Assembly (NCBI RefSeq): GCF_016916835.1
Contig: NZ_JAFFIX010000015.1
Location: 116,378-180,377, forward strand
DNA: 64,000 nucleotides
Reading direction: 5' to 3'
DNA from: Actinacidiphila bryophytorum
GTDB taxonomy: Bacteria; Actinomycetota; Actinomycetes; Streptomycetales; Streptomycetaceae
The notes under the pieces were generated by a model. It did no database searches, was not told the DNA's origin, and saw nothing but the letters and a program-made list of their open reading frames with translations. Numbering within the stretch: position 1 is the stretch's first letter; each line of letters begins with the position of its first letter. Below are positions 25,557 to 34,687 of this stretch, one piece after another. The translations under genes and the position numbers were made by a program.

Positions 25557-27197
25557 GTGGTCTCGAAAGTAGCCAGGACGAGAGCGTTCGTCGTCGCCGT
25601 CCTGCTGGCGGTCGCCGCGTCGGTGTCAGGGCTGATGATCCAGGCGTCGGCCGACACCTCGCCGCAGTCGAGCGCTTCGCAGGTGGTGGCCGACATGGGT
25701 GCGGGCTGGAACCTGGGGAACCAGCTCGAAGCCAGCGCCAACGGGTACCCCAGCGAAACCGCGTGGGGGAACCCGGCCGTGACCCAGGCCCTCATCGACA
25801 AGGTGAAGGCCGCGGGGTTCAGGACGATACGGATCCCGGTCTCGTATCTGGACGACATCGGCCCCGGCCCTGCCTACACCGTCGACTCGGCCTGGCTGAA
25901 CAGGGTCCAGCAGGTCGTCGACTACGCGTACGGCCGCGGCATGTACGTGATCATCAACATGCACGGTGACGGGTACAAGACGGTCACCGGCTCCTGGCTG
26001 ATCTGCGACTCGTCCTCGCAGACGGCGATCAAGGCCGAGTACCAGAAGGTCTGGCAGCAGATCGCCTCCCGGTTCCAGAGCTACGACCAGCACCTGATCC
26101 TGGAGTCCATGAACGAGGAGTTCACCGGCCAGTACGGCGACCCCACCCAGCCGTGCTACGCGAACATCAACGCGTACAACCAGATCTTCGTGGACACCGT
26201 CAGGCAAGCAGGCGGCAGCAACAGTTCGCGGTGGCTGCTCGTCCCCGGCTGGAACACCAACATCGACTACACCGCGGGGAACTACGGCTTCGTGCTGCCG
26301 ACCGACAGCCACAGGTCCTCCTCCATTCCCAGCGGTGAACAGCGGATCATGATCTCCGTCCACTACTACGACCCGTGGGACTTCGCCGGCGACACGAACG
26401 GGACCATCACGCAGTGGGGGCCGGCGGCGACCGACCCGTCGAGGACGTCGACCTGGGGCCAGGAGGACTACCTGGACGCCCAGTTGAAGAAGATGCACGA
26501 CGGGTTCGTCGCGAAGGGCTACCCGGTCGTCGTCGGTGAGTACGGCTCCATCGACAAGTCGTCGTCCGACTCCGCGAGCAACAGGTACCGCGCGGACTAC
26601 GCGCGTGCCGTGACGGCGACGGCCACGAAGTACGGTGCGGCTGCCGTCTACTGGGACAACGGCGTGAACGGCCAGTACGGCTTCGGGCTGTTCGACCGGA
26701 ACTCCTCCACGGTGACCCAGCAGGGCATCGTCGACGCCATCATGAGCGGCACCTCCGGCGGCACGACCGCCGGCGGGACGACCACGACGGGCGGTTCCAC
26801 CGGCGGCGGTGGCCTGCCCGTGCACGCGGTGGGCGCGGGCAAGTGCCTCGACGTGCCCGGCGGAACGCAGGCCAACGGTACGCAGCTGGATATCCGGGAC
26901 TGCAACGGCAGCACCCAGCAGACCTGGACCGCCACGTCCTCGAAGCAGCTGACGGTGTACAGCGGCGCCAAGTGCCTGGACGCCTACCGGAAGGGAACCA
27001 CCGCGGGCACGGCGGTCGACCTCTACGACTGCAACGGCGGCAGCAACCAGCAGTGGAACGTCAACTCCAACGGCACGATCACCTCGGCCCAGTCCGGCCT
27101 GTGCCTGGACGTCACAGGGGCCTCCACCGCCAACGGCGCACTGGTCGAACTGTGGACCTGCAACGGCGGCGCCAACCAGCAGTGGAAACTCGGCTGA
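25557..27197 (+). CDS. Secreted GH5 cellulase with ricin-type lectin module
   Basis: 546 residues from GTG 25557. A Sec signal (RTRAFVVAVLLAVAASVSG, cleavage near SADTS) is followed by a GH5 TIM barrel (~40-395): FRTIRIPVSY, the proton donor in LESMNEEF and the nucleophile in VVVGEYGS. A Gly/Thr linker leads to a beta-trefoil module with three CLDV/CLDA/CLDV repeats ending NQQWKLG. It should cut beta-1,4-glucans (endoglucanase) outside the cell. A LacI-type palindrome lies in its promoter. Confidence 0.92.
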   Translation: MVSKVARTRAFVVAVLLAVAASVSGLMIQASADTSPQSSASQVVADMGAGWNLGNQLEASANGYPSETAWGNPAVTQALIDKVKAAGFRTIRIPVSYLDDIGPGPAYTVDSAWLNRVQQVVDYAYGRGMYVIINMHGDGYKTVTGSWLICDSSSQTAIKAEYQKVWQQIASRFQSYDQHLILESMNEEFTGQYGDPTQPCYANINAYNQIFVDTVRQAGGSNSSRWLLVPGWNTNIDYTAGNYGFVLPTDSHRSSSIPSGEQRIMISVHYYDPWDFAGDTNGTITQWGPAATDPSRTSTWGQEDYLDAQLKKMHDGFVAKGYPVVVGEYGSIDKSSSDSASNRYRADYARAVTATATKYGAAAVYWDNGVNGQYGFGLFDRNSSTVTQQGIVDAIMSGTSGGTTAGGTTTTGGSTGGGGLPVHAVGAGKCLDVPGGTQANGTQLDIRDCNGSTQQTWTATSSKQLTVYSGAKCLDAYRKGTTAGTAVDLYDCNGGSNQQWNVNSNGTITSAQSGLCLDVTGASTANGALVELWTCNGGANQQWKLG

Positions 27198-27239
27198 CAC
27201 CACAGCCCGGGACGCAGCCGCCCGGGCAGGGTGAGGCGC

Positions 27240-27266
27240 GCGGGGCGACTCCTGCGGTCGCCCCGC
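27240..27266. terminator. Bidirectional hairpin between convergent genes
   Basis: Arms GCGGGGCGAC (27240-27249) and GTCGCCCCGC (27257-27266) with a 7-nt loop. It separates the GH5 gene from the convergent BNR gene. A second GCCCGGG/CCCGGGC stem precedes it near 27205-27226. Confidence 0.7.
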
Positions 27267-27288
27267 ACCGCCTTCCCGGGTCGGGCCG

Positions 27289-28530
27289 TCAGTCCAACGA
27301 GATGACGCCGGCCTGGATCGGGGCCTGCTCTGCGTAGGGGGCGCCCGTCACGACGAAGACGAGGCCGGAGCGGTGGCGCGGGCCAGGGTCGGTCAGGGGG
27401 ATGGTGAAGCGGCTGTAGCCCCTCGGCATCGGCGAGGACAGGCGCGTCCACTGCGCCGGATCGCCGAGGGCGCGGTTGACGAAGAAGTCCTGGTCGCTGT
27501 TGGCGCTGAGGACGATGGTGCCCTGGGGACCGCCGGAGTCCGACCACGCCACGGTCGGGGCGGCCGAGGGGGCGTACCCGTCCTGGTCGAGGAGTTCCAG
27601 CGCCGGGGCCGGGCCGAACGACTCCGGGTCCCGGGCGAGCTTGTAGCGCACCGGGTAGTAGGTGTCCGTGACGCCGTACTCGTAGCTCATGATCCACAGG
27701 TCGCGGCGCACCTGCGCGACGGTGATCATGCCGGGGCGCTTGCTGTACTCCTCACCCACGGCGTCGTCGACGACCTCGCCCCAGTGCCGCAGGTCCCTGC
27801 TGGTCTGGTGGGCCAGCTTCTGCCCGAACGCCGGGTCCCGCTGGTCGGAGTAGTAGCAGACCAGCCGGTCGCGGTGCAGCAGCAGGAAGGGCTCCCACAC
27901 CGGCGTGTTGCCGTTCTGCGGTACGGGCGGGCCGCCCTCCGTCACCGTGCTCAGGAAGCGCCAGGTCAGGCCGCGGTCGAGGCTCGCGTACAGCACGATC
28001 CGGGTGCTCGCGGAATCAAGGGAGTTGGCGGCGCACAGCACCGTCCCCTTCGGGAGGCCTGCGAAGGCGCGCGGCAGCTCGTAGAGGAAGGGCTGCAGCC
28101 AGATCCTTCCGGACTCGCCGCCGTCCGGCACCTTGCTCTGCGGGCGCCAGGTACGGCCGCCGTCGTCGCTGCGGAAGACCGGGAATCCGCCCGGCTGCCC
28201 GGAGTCGAACTGCTGGAAGGTCGCCAGCAGCGTCCGCGGTCCGCCCGGCCGCTGCTCGCCGAGCCGCACGGCCCGCGCGTAGGAGGCGCCTGATCCGGGG
28301 TCGGCCACCGTGACGGGACCGAACGGCACCTCGTCCGGCGCGGGGCCGGGGCCCGGGCCGATCGGCGCCGCAGCCGCCGATACCGCGCCGCCCACGGACA
28401 ACGCCACGGCTCCTGCCGCTCCTGCCGCGAGCAGCGCCCTGCGCGTCGGACGCCCCGCCGGGTCAGCCGCTCCATCTGCCTGCCGTCCATCGGTGGATGC
28501 GACCCACCGCGAGTCATGACCATGGTCCAT
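27289..28530 (-). CDS. Secreted BNR/sialidase-fold hydrolase with Tat signal
   Basis: 413 residues. A twin-arginine signal is present at the N-terminus (TRRALLAAGAAGAVALSVG). Two Asp-boxes are seen, FRSDDGGRTWRP and YASLDRGLTWRF, of the six-bladed sialidase fold. NSDQDFFVNR and RGYSRFTIPL follow near the C-terminus. BNR repeats occur in sialidases and in GH93 exo-arabinanases. With GH43 and GH5 enzymes nearby, a plant-polysaccharide target is more likely than sialic acid (inference). Confidence 0.75.
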   Translation of the reverse strand: MDHGHDSRWVASTDGRQADGAADPAGRPTRRALLAAGAAGAVALSVGGAVSAAAAPIGPGPGPAPDEVPFGPVTVADPGSGASYARAVRLGEQRPGGPRTLLATFQQFDSGQPGGFPVFRSDDGGRTWRPQSKVPDGGESGRIWLQPFLYELPRAFAGLPKGTVLCAANSLDSASTRIVLYASLDRGLTWRFLSTVTEGGPPVPQNGNTPVWEPFLLLHRDRLVCYYSDQRDPAFGQKLAHQTSRDLRHWGEVVDDAVGEEYSKRPGMITVAQVRRDLWIMSYEYGVTDTYYPVRYKLARDPESFGPAPALELLDQDGYAPSAAPTVAWSDSGGPQGTIVLSANSDQDFFVNRALGDPAQWTRLSSPMPRGYSRFTIPLTDPGPRHRSGLVFVVTGAPYAEQAPIQAGVISLD

Positions 28531-28745
28531 GGTTCACCTTCGCTCTCTCTGAGATCGGCGGCCGGGACATTACGCGCAACTTTGATGCCCGGTCAATGAT
28601 GCTGTCCGCGAAGGGGAGTTCGTTAGGGCAAAAATGGAAGAAGGCTCCGCGTGTGGCGCGATTCGATCCCGTCGTTGTGCTGATCTTTGCCGAGAAGGCG
28701 GGCAGTGGTGCGGGCGCGGGCACCGGGTGAACTAGCCTTCTCCCC

Positions 28746-29963
28746 GTGAACCAGCCAGTAGGCCTGCCGCCGCCACCGCCGTCGCTGGGCGTGCGCGACC
28801 TCAACCGGCTGCGGGTGATCGAGTCGATCCACCTCCACCCGGGCAGCAGCCGGACGGACATCGCCCGGCGCACCGGGCTGTCGCGCGGCACCGTGTCCAG
28901 CGTGGCCGAGGAACTCGACCAGGCCGAGCTGATCCGCGAGCACGAGGCTCCCGGTGAGGAGCAGCGCCACCGCGGCACCGGCCGGCGACCCACGCTGCTC
29001 TCGCTCGTGCCGGGCGCGGCCTTCGCGGTCGGCATCGACATCGGCCACCAGCACGTCCGTGTCATCGTCTGCGACCTGGCCGGTGAGCCGGTCGCAGAGC
29101 AGTGGTCCCGCGCGCAGGTCGACGAGGCGCCGTCGGCGACCCTGGACCTCGCGCACGACCTGGTCCGCCGGGCGCTGCGGGAGGCGGCCGTCGCCCCGCG
29201 GCGGGTGATCGGGGCGGGAATCGGACTTGCCGCGCCGTTCGATCCGGCCACCGGCGAGATCAGGGCGGACGGGATTCTCCCCGGCTGGCAGGGCGTCGTC
29301 CCCGAGACGGAGATGCGCCGGCGGCTCGGGATGCCGGTGCAGCTGGCCAACGACGCGGACGCCGGCGCCCTCGGCGAGAACGTCTTCGGCGCAGGACAGG
29401 GCGTCAGCGACATGACCTACATCCGGCTGTCGGCCGGTGTGGGCGCGGGGCTCATCCTCGGCGGCCGGCCCTACGGCGGCGCCCGCGGCATAGCCGGCGA
29501 GGTCGGCCACGTCTGCGTCAAACCCGACGGCGTGATCTGCCGGTGCGGCAACCGGGGGTGCCTGGAGACGGTGGCGAGCCCCGTCGCGGTGGCGCGGCAG
29601 CTGGAGCACGTCATCGAGGCGCCGGCCGGCGAGGAGTTGCTCGGCCTGATCGCGGCCGGCGACCGGCGGGCACTGCGGGCCGTGGCCGACGCCGGTGAGG
29701 CCGTGGGCTTCGCCCTGTCGGCGGTCGTGAACGTCCTCAACCCCGAACTGGTGGTCGTCGGCGGCGAACTGGCCGCGGCGGGCGACGCGCTGCTCGACCC
29801 GATCCGCGCGACCATCCACCGCCACAGCCTGGCCGGTGCGGCCACCACGGCCCGGGTGATCACCGGAGTGCTCGGCGACCGCGCCGAAGTCCTGGGCGCG
29901 GCGGCCCTGGCCCTGGCCAGGTCGCCCGCCGCACTCGTCGAACGCATGCGCGCGCCCGCCTAG
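28746..29963 (+). CDS. ROK family transcriptional regulator
   Basis: 405 residues from GTG 28746. An N-terminal MarR-like helix-turn-helix (RTDIARRTGLSRGTVSSV) is followed by a ROK sugar-kinase-like domain with GIDIGHQHVRV, GEVGHVCVKPDG and the zinc motif CRCGNRGCLETV. Such proteins repress sugar-uptake or glycosidase genes. Divergent from the BNR gene and a natural candidate for its control. The TAG stop lies in the end of the MITE-like element at 29960, so the C-terminus may have been altered by its insertion. Confidence 0.88.
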   Translation: MNQPVGLPPPPPSLGVRDLNRLRVIESIHLHPGSSRTDIARRTGLSRGTVSSVAEELDQAELIREHEAPGEEQRHRGTGRRPTLLSLVPGAAFAVGIDIGHQHVRVIVCDLAGEPVAEQWSRAQVDEAPSATLDLAHDLVRRALREAAVAPRRVIGAGIGLAAPFDPATGEIRADGILPGWQGVVPETEMRRRLGMPVQLANDADAGALGENVFGAGQGVSDMTYIRLSAGVGAGLILGGRPYGGARGIAGEVGHVCVKPDGVICRCGNRGCLETVASPVAVARQLEHVIEAPAGEELLGLIAAGDRRALRAVADAGEAVGFALSAVVNVLNPELVVVGGELAAAGDALLDPIRATIHRHSLAGAATTARVITGVLGDRAEVLGAAALALARSPAALVERMRAPA

Positions 29964-30140
29964 GCCGTGTTCTGGAAGTAGCGCCGTCCGCCCACAGGGC
30001 GGGCCGCGCGGCGTCCGGTGCGTGCGATTGCAAGGCGGAGGGTCGTCCTCGTAGTGGGCCTGCTCGGACGACTCCGACAACGCAGCGAGCGTGCGTGCCA
30101 GGCGTCGCGGGGCAGGCGGGACTTCCAAAACACGGCCTAG
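29960..30140. mobile_element. 181-bp MITE-like element with 20-bp terminal inverted repeats
   Basis: The left end (29960-29979) and right end (30121-30140) are inverted copies, CTAGGCCGTGTT..TGGAAGT, with a single mismatch in 20. The inside has no gene. The outermost CTAG is present on both sides and may include a target duplication. This is the structure of a non-autonomous IS derivative. It touches the stop codon of the ROK gene. Confidence 0.75.
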
Positions 30141-30185
30141 GACGCCGCTGAGTACGCCGGCGCCGCCGAGCGGTCGCGCCAGGCG

Positions 30186-32195
30186 TCAGCGTGCCGCGAA
30201 CTGGTACGTGCACAGGCGGATCCGCGGGCTGCCGACCAGCGAGTAGCCCGCCCAACCGGACGGGCGGACGCGGCGGTTGCGGAAGTACTGGCGCGTCTGG
30301 CGGAGGGCCTCGCCGATGGGGTAGCCGGCGGCGATCCACTGGTAGAAGCGGGCCGCGAAGGCCGCGCCCTCGCGGTCCCGGATGGACCAGTAGGAGCCGA
30401 GGTAGGGGATTCCGTGGCTCGCCCAGACGCTTGCCATGCCCCGGTTGGTCCAGCGGAAGAGTCCGCTCTGGCTGCCGATCAGGCGGGCCGAGGCGCAGCC
30501 GCTGACGAAGAGCAGCCGCGGCAGGCCGCCGCCGAGCCAGTCCGCCATCACCCGGGCTTCGAGTTCGCCGTCGGCCAGCATGATGCCGCTGGTCTCCCCG
30601 GTGCTTCCGAGGGAGAAGGTGTGTCCGGAGTAGTGGATGATGTCCCACGGCGCCACGCTCTCGGTGAGGGCCGTCCTGAGGTTGCGGCGGGTGAAGTCGC
30701 GGCCCTGGAGCCGGTGGACCTCCGTGGTTCCCATGGCGCGGAAAACCGCTTCGATGTCGGCGAGTTCCGGTTCCACGGTGGAGAGGACCTCGCGGCGGCC
30801 CTGGTGGGAGCCGCCGAGCAGCAGGACGCGCAGCTTCGCCGACGGGGTGAAGTCGGTGCCGTCGGCGGTACCGGGCTGCAGCGTGCGGATCAACCTCCCG
30901 GGCGAGTGCCGGAGCATCATCAACTCGTCGTCTATACGCGCCAGTTCCAGCGGGATCGCGAGCAGGTCCGGTTCCGAGGACAGTTCGAGGAAGGAGACCT
31001 CCTCCTCTCCCGGCCGGAAGACCGCGCGGGGCAGGAAGACCGAGGTCACCTCGGCGCTCAGCTCGTCGAGCACCGCACCGAAGGACTCCTCGAAGCTCTG
31101 CCGCGGCGGCTTGCGGATGAGCTGCTCCAACTCGTCGACGATCGCGCTCACCCGGCGCGCCGACGTCTCGGACATGTCGAGCTGGACGACGGGGGAGTTG
31201 ATGACCGGCCGGTTCTGGATGGTCGTGGAGACGACGGAGTATCCGTTGGCGGCCGGGACGTGCTCGATGTTGACGAGCCTGAGCCTGGTCTGCGGCTCGG
31301 TCTGGTCCAGGTAGCTGAGTATCGTCAGCTGGCAGTGCAGGTGCCACAGCTGGTCGGGTACGAGGCCGCGCACGAGCCGGGTGTGGGTGCGCAGGTCGAG
31401 CGCGTCGATCGTGCCGAGCATCGCCAGGCAGGCCACCGCCCACATGGAGTCCGACCAGGCGCCGGGGGCGCCGGGGCGCTCCCCGAACAGACTGCGCGAG
31501 GTGTCGAAGAGGTCCGAGACGAAGGAGGTGATCCGCCCCGTGCGGTGGTCGGGTACGGGGTGTCCGAGTATGGCCAGGACGGCGAGCGCGCAGTACGTGT
31601 ACTCGATGGCCGCGGGATGGCCGGGGGAGGCACCGTACGCGCCGTCCTCCTCGCTCCAGCAGGACTCCACCCAGTCCGCGATCAGCCGGCCGTCGTCCTT
31701 CGGGATCGCGCCGAGGACGAACCGGGTGGTGACGGCCCAGAAGGTGGCGATCAGTTCCGGCTCCCAGCCGGGTATGCACGCGTAGCTGAGGCTGCGGCCC
31801 TTGCGTTTCTCGTGCGTGGCGACGAAGGCCAGGTGGGTGGACGGGTCGATCGCGTCGGTCCGGTTGAGCAGGTTGAGGCACACGGCGGCGTAGAAGGTGT
31901 TGAAGAGGGTGGGGTGGCCGCCTGGGTCGTCGGCGAAGCCGCCGGCGGTTGTCTCGCGGTCCAGCAGGAACCGCCGGACGGGCCTGGTGTCCACCACTGC
32001 CACCGCGTCCAGGGCGTTCAGGGCGACGAACGCCTGGAAGCAGCACTCCAGGTAGCTCTCGGCCCGCGGCCAGTTGCCGAAGCCGCCGTCGTTCTGCAGG
32101 CAGGAGCGGACCGCCCGGATGCGGTCGCCCCGCCCGCTGCTGAACGGAAAGACGATCCACCAGGGCTGCGGCAGCCAGAGCGGGTGAAAGGCCAT
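30186..32195 (-). CDS. CHAT-domain (caspase-like) protease with alpha/alpha-toroid repeats
   Basis: 669 residues from ATG 32195 (GAGGAG site). Residues ~20-270 hold prenyltransferase/squalene-oxidase-type repeats (DGGFGNWPRAESYLE, GGFADDPGGHPTLFNTF, DGAYGASPGHPAAIEYTY). A linker domain (~290-430) follows. The CHAT peptidase occupies ~440-669 with the catalytic dyad in IIHYSGHTF (His525) and FVSGCASARL (Cys567). No signal or membrane segment is seen, so it is cytosolic. CHAT proteases cut a partner protein upon a signal. Here the partner is probably in the same operon or bound by the toroid. It is the last of five co-directional genes (gap 42 bp). Confidence 0.85.
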   Translation of the reverse strand: MAFHPLWLPQPWWIVFPFSSGRGDRIRAVRSCLQNDGGFGNWPRAESYLECCFQAFVALNALDAVAVVDTRPVRRFLLDRETTAGGFADDPGGHPTLFNTFYAAVCLNLLNRTDAIDPSTHLAFVATHEKRKGRSLSYACIPGWEPELIATFWAVTTRFVLGAIPKDDGRLIADWVESCWSEEDGAYGASPGHPAAIEYTYCALAVLAILGHPVPDHRTGRITSFVSDLFDTSRSLFGERPGAPGAWSDSMWAVACLAMLGTIDALDLRTHTRLVRGLVPDQLWHLHCQLTILSYLDQTEPQTRLRLVNIEHVPAANGYSVVSTTIQNRPVINSPVVQLDMSETSARRVSAIVDELEQLIRKPPRQSFEESFGAVLDELSAEVTSVFLPRAVFRPGEEEVSFLELSSEPDLLAIPLELARIDDELMMLRHSPGRLIRTLQPGTADGTDFTPSAKLRVLLLGGSHQGRREVLSTVEPELADIEAVFRAMGTTEVHRLQGRDFTRRNLRTALTESVAPWDIIHYSGHTFSLGSTGETSGIMLADGELEARVMADWLGGGLPRLLFVSGCASARLIGSQSGLFRWTNRGMASVWASHGIPYLGSYWSIRDREGAAFAARFYQWIAAGYPIGEALRQTRQYFRNRRVRPSGWAGYSLVGSPRIRLCTYQFAAR

Positions 32196-32237
32196 GGTTC
32201 TCCTCGGGTCGTGGGCCGGCGTTCTGGTCGGCCGCGG

Positions 32238-32495
32238 CTATCCCACGAGGGCGCCCACACCCGCGGTCAGCCCGCCCAGGAAGAAGACGACGATGCCCAG
32301 CACACTGACGCGTACTCCGACCGGGTGGTCCGCGAGCGCCTCCATCAACCGGGCGAGGCTGTCGACCAGTTCGTCCGCCGGGCCGCGCAGGTCGCCGCCG
32401 CGCTCGCGTTCCGCCTCGCGGAGGGCGACCACCGCGCCGGTGACGGTCAGCGCAAGCCCGGTGATCATGGCGGCGATTCCGATGACGGCGATCAT
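32238..32495 (-). CDS. Small two-TM membrane protein of the CHAT operon
   Basis: 85 residues. Hydrophobic segments at both ends (MIAVIGIAAMITGLALTVTG and VRVSVLGIVVFFLGGLTAG) flank a charged middle (REAERERGGDLRGP). The ATG overlaps the stop of the desaturase gene (ATGA). No family recognised. It could be a membrane-located substrate or pore for the CHAT protease (inference). Confidence 0.7.
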   Translation of the reverse strand: MIAVIGIAAMITGLALTVTGAVVALREAERERGGDLRGPADELVDSLARLMEALADHPVGVRVSVLGIVVFFLGGLTAGVGALVG

Positions 32496-33517
32496 CCGAT
32501 ACCTTCCGTGCCCAGGACGGCGGGGACCACTGCGGGGACAGCCGGGGCGGGAGCCGTTTCCGCCCGGCAACCACCGCCGTCCCATATGTCGTGCAGCACC
32601 GACACGCCGTCGTGTCCGCCGACGAAGAAGCCGCTGCACCGGCCTTGCGCCCGGTAGTCCGACCACCGGTCGCGGCAGGTGTGGTCGAGTTCGGTGAGCC
32701 GGTAGTGCGGCACCGAAGGGAAGAAGTGGTGCAGCAGGTGGTAGAGGTCGTCCGAGTGCGACCCGATGAGCCAGCGGGACACTGCCGACCCGCGCCAGTT
32801 CCGGCTTCCCCAGTCGTGGCCCCGCCCGCTGAGCCCGCCGTGTTCTCCCAGTTCTGCCCAGTAGGCGATGACCTGGTAGGCGGTGGCCCACGGAATCAGC
32901 CAGTAGCGGATGAGGATGTCGCCGGCCGTGCCGCTCACCCAGGTGTGGAGGGCGAGCGCGGCCAGTAGGGAGGCGAGTGGGACGAGGAGTCTGCGCCCGC
33001 GGCCGCTTTCCGCGATCAGCCGCCGCAGTGGAAGTACCGGAATCACGACGAACACCACGTGCGTGAGGACGAAGGACCGGAAGGACACGGCGCCTCTGCG
33101 TGCGTTCTCCGTGCGCGTCATCCGGTAGAGGGCCAGGTCCGGGTCCTGCTCGCCTTTCCACAGGTTGCGGTGGTGCAGCCGGTGCTGGCGTACGTAGGTG
33201 CGGTAGCCGGTGTACAGCGGCCAGGCGCACAGGACGGCCCCGGCAATGCCGTTCATCCGCCGGTCGGCGAAGAGTTTGTAGTGTGCGGACTCGTGCAGGA
33301 GATTTGCCAGTGCCCGCATACGGCTGCCGATGACCAGCACGCTCAGCAGGTACACGGCAATGCCGCCCACGTAAAGGTGCGTGGCGGCGGCGGCAACGAT
33401 CAGTCCCCAATCCCCGGTGAGGAATAACCAGTTGCGCCAGTTGTCGGTGGCCGAGCAGTCACGCACGGCCTTTTTGACGTCTGCGGGTACGACCCTTCCC
33501 CAGTGGTCTTTCTGCAC
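32492..33517 (-). CDS. Fatty-acid desaturase-family membrane protein
   Basis: Start GTG 33517 chosen (AAGGGGG site at 10 bp; a TTG at 33526 is also open); 341 residues. Three histidine boxes are present: HESAH, HRLHH and HLLHH, the di-iron ligands of the membrane desaturase/hydroxylase superfamily. At least four hydrophobic segments surround them. It would modify a lipid acyl chain or a related hydrophobic compound. Position in the CHAT operon suggests membrane-lipid change linked to the protease response. Confidence 0.85.
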   Translation of the reverse strand: MQKDHWGRVVPADVKKAVRDCSATDNWRNWLFLTGDWGLIVAAAATHLYVGGIAVYLLSVLVIGSRMRALANLLHESAHYKLFADRRMNGIAGAVLCAWPLYTGYRTYVRQHRLHHRNLWKGEQDPDLALYRMTRTENARRGAVSFRSFVLTHVVFVVIPVLPLRRLIAESGRGRRLLVPLASLLAALALHTWVSGTAGDILIRYWLIPWATAYQVIAYWAELGEHGGLSGRGHDWGSRNWRGSAVSRWLIGSHSDDLYHLLHHFFPSVPHYRLTELDHTCRDRWSDYRAQGRCSGFFVGGHDGVSVLHDIWDGGGCRAETAPAPAVPAVVPAVLGTEGIG

Positions 33518-33550
33518 AACGCCCAATCCCCCTTGGGTAGAGCATGACGC

Positions 33551-33895
33551 TCACGCTATGTGCTGTTGTTGTGCATTCTCCCGGAGGTTCCTCCGGATCC
33601 AGTCGATCAGCCGGGCCTCGGGTACCGAGCCGCGGAGCGTGTCCAGAAGCCGGCCTGTGCGGAAGACGTAAAAGGACGGTATGGCGGTGACCGAGAGAAC
33701 TCCGGCGATGTCGGGGCTCTCGTCGGTGCGAACCTTCGCGAAGCACGCCCAGTGCTGATGTGCGGCGGCGACCCGTTCGAAGACCGGCTTCGACTGGCTG
33801 GACGCCGGACACCAGTCGGAGTAGCAGCCGACCACCAGGGCTGTTTGCCGGGCCACCGCGGACTGCAGTTCCGGCAGCGACGTCAAGTACAGCAA
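33551..33895 (-). CDS. Thioredoxin-like protein with monothiol WCPAS site
   Basis: 114 residues from TTG 33895. The fold elements LVVGCYSDWC, FAKVRTDESPDI and VTAIPSFYVFRTG match thioredoxin, including the cis-Pro. The active site is WCPAS: the second Cys is replaced by Ser, so disulfide reduction by the usual two-step route is not possible. It may act as a mixed-disulfide binder or chaperone. Another Cys (CYSDWC) lies three residues before. Middle gene of the CHAT operon, 33 bp from the desaturase. Confidence 0.8.
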   Translation of the reverse strand: MLYLTSLPELQSAVARQTALVVGCYSDWCPASSQSKPVFERVAAAHQHWACFAKVRTDESPDIAGVLSVTAIPSFYVFRTGRLLDTLRGSVPEARLIDWIRRNLRENAQQQHIA

Positions 33896-33970
33896 CTGCC
33901 GTTCACCCCCTGTGCCGGATGGTCTGTTCCATGGCCGAAGGTTCGCCCCTCCCGTTGGCGGCGGTGACCG

Positions 33971-34687
33971 TCAGAGGTCGTATTCCCCTGCGGTGGTGTA
34001 GTCGAGCATGAGGGTCGAGACGGAGCCGCCGCAGAATGTGCCGATGTACTCGGCCATCAGCTCGACGGAGGCCTGGAGGCTTTCGGTCGGGACGCCGGCG
34101 AAGGGCGCCTCGGTGAACAGCACGATGTCGGTGGACGCGTCGGTCACCTTGCAGGCGTCGCAGTCGCGGTAGTTCCACCTGCGGGTGAGGATGCGGGCGT
34201 CGTCGCAGTAGACGACCTCGCCCGGCTTGGTGAACTCCTCGGTCCGGCCACCGATGGGTGTGAAGCTCTCGCCGCCCTCCGAGAAGCGCAGGGTGATGTC
34301 CCCGGTGACCGTGCTCGCGTCGTAGCCGCCGACCGGCAGGTAGAACTTCGTCTCGACCAGGAGGTAGGAGTCGACCGCCTTGGAGATGGTGGGGAACTCC
34401 TCGCCCTTGACCAGCCGCCGCAGGAAGGCCTCGGCGGTGGGCCGGCTGTCCTTGGGCTTGACCCCGAAAGCCCGGTAGGCGTCGCGCCAGGCGCCGATCT
34501 CGGGAAGCTCGTTCAGTGTTTCGTAGGTGAAGTCCTGATACATGCGGTCAGCCGCCTCGTTCTTGAGGCGGTCGAGGTCCGGTGCGATGCCGGTGTTGTC
34601 GATCCCGCTGGCCTGGAGCACGGCAATGCGCAGCTCCGGAAAGGCCTTGCGGAGATCGTCGGATACCTTCAGCTTCACTTGGTCCAT
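33971..34687 (-). CDS. B3/B4 tRNA-binding-domain protein
   Basis: 238 residues. The domain found in the PheRS beta-chain editing module is visible: FYLPVGGYDASTVTGDITL, PGEVVYCDDARILTRRW and VTDASTDIVLFTEAP. Stand-alone versions are thought to act on aminoacyl-tRNA or similar ligands. It is the first gene of the CHAT operon; the gap to the thioredoxin gene is 75 bp. ATG 34687 used, with AAGGA directly before it; GTG 34705 may be the true start. Confidence 0.85.
   Translation of the reverse strand: MDQVKLKVSDDLRKAFPELRIAVLQASGIDNTGIAPDLDRLKNEAADRMYQDFTYETLNELPEIGAWRDAYRAFGVKPKDSRPTAEAFLRRLVKGEEFPTISKAVDSYLLVETKFYLPVGGYDASTVTGDITLRFSEGGESFTPIGGRTEEFTKPGEVVYCDDARILTRRWNYRDCDACKVTDASTDIVLFTEAPFAGVPTESLQASVELMAEYIGTFCGGSVSTLMLDYTTAGEYDL

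Noticed and set aside
33518..33526. TTG 33526 as start of the desaturase
   Set aside because: The AAGGGGG site is only 1 bp away from it but 10 bp from GTG 33517.
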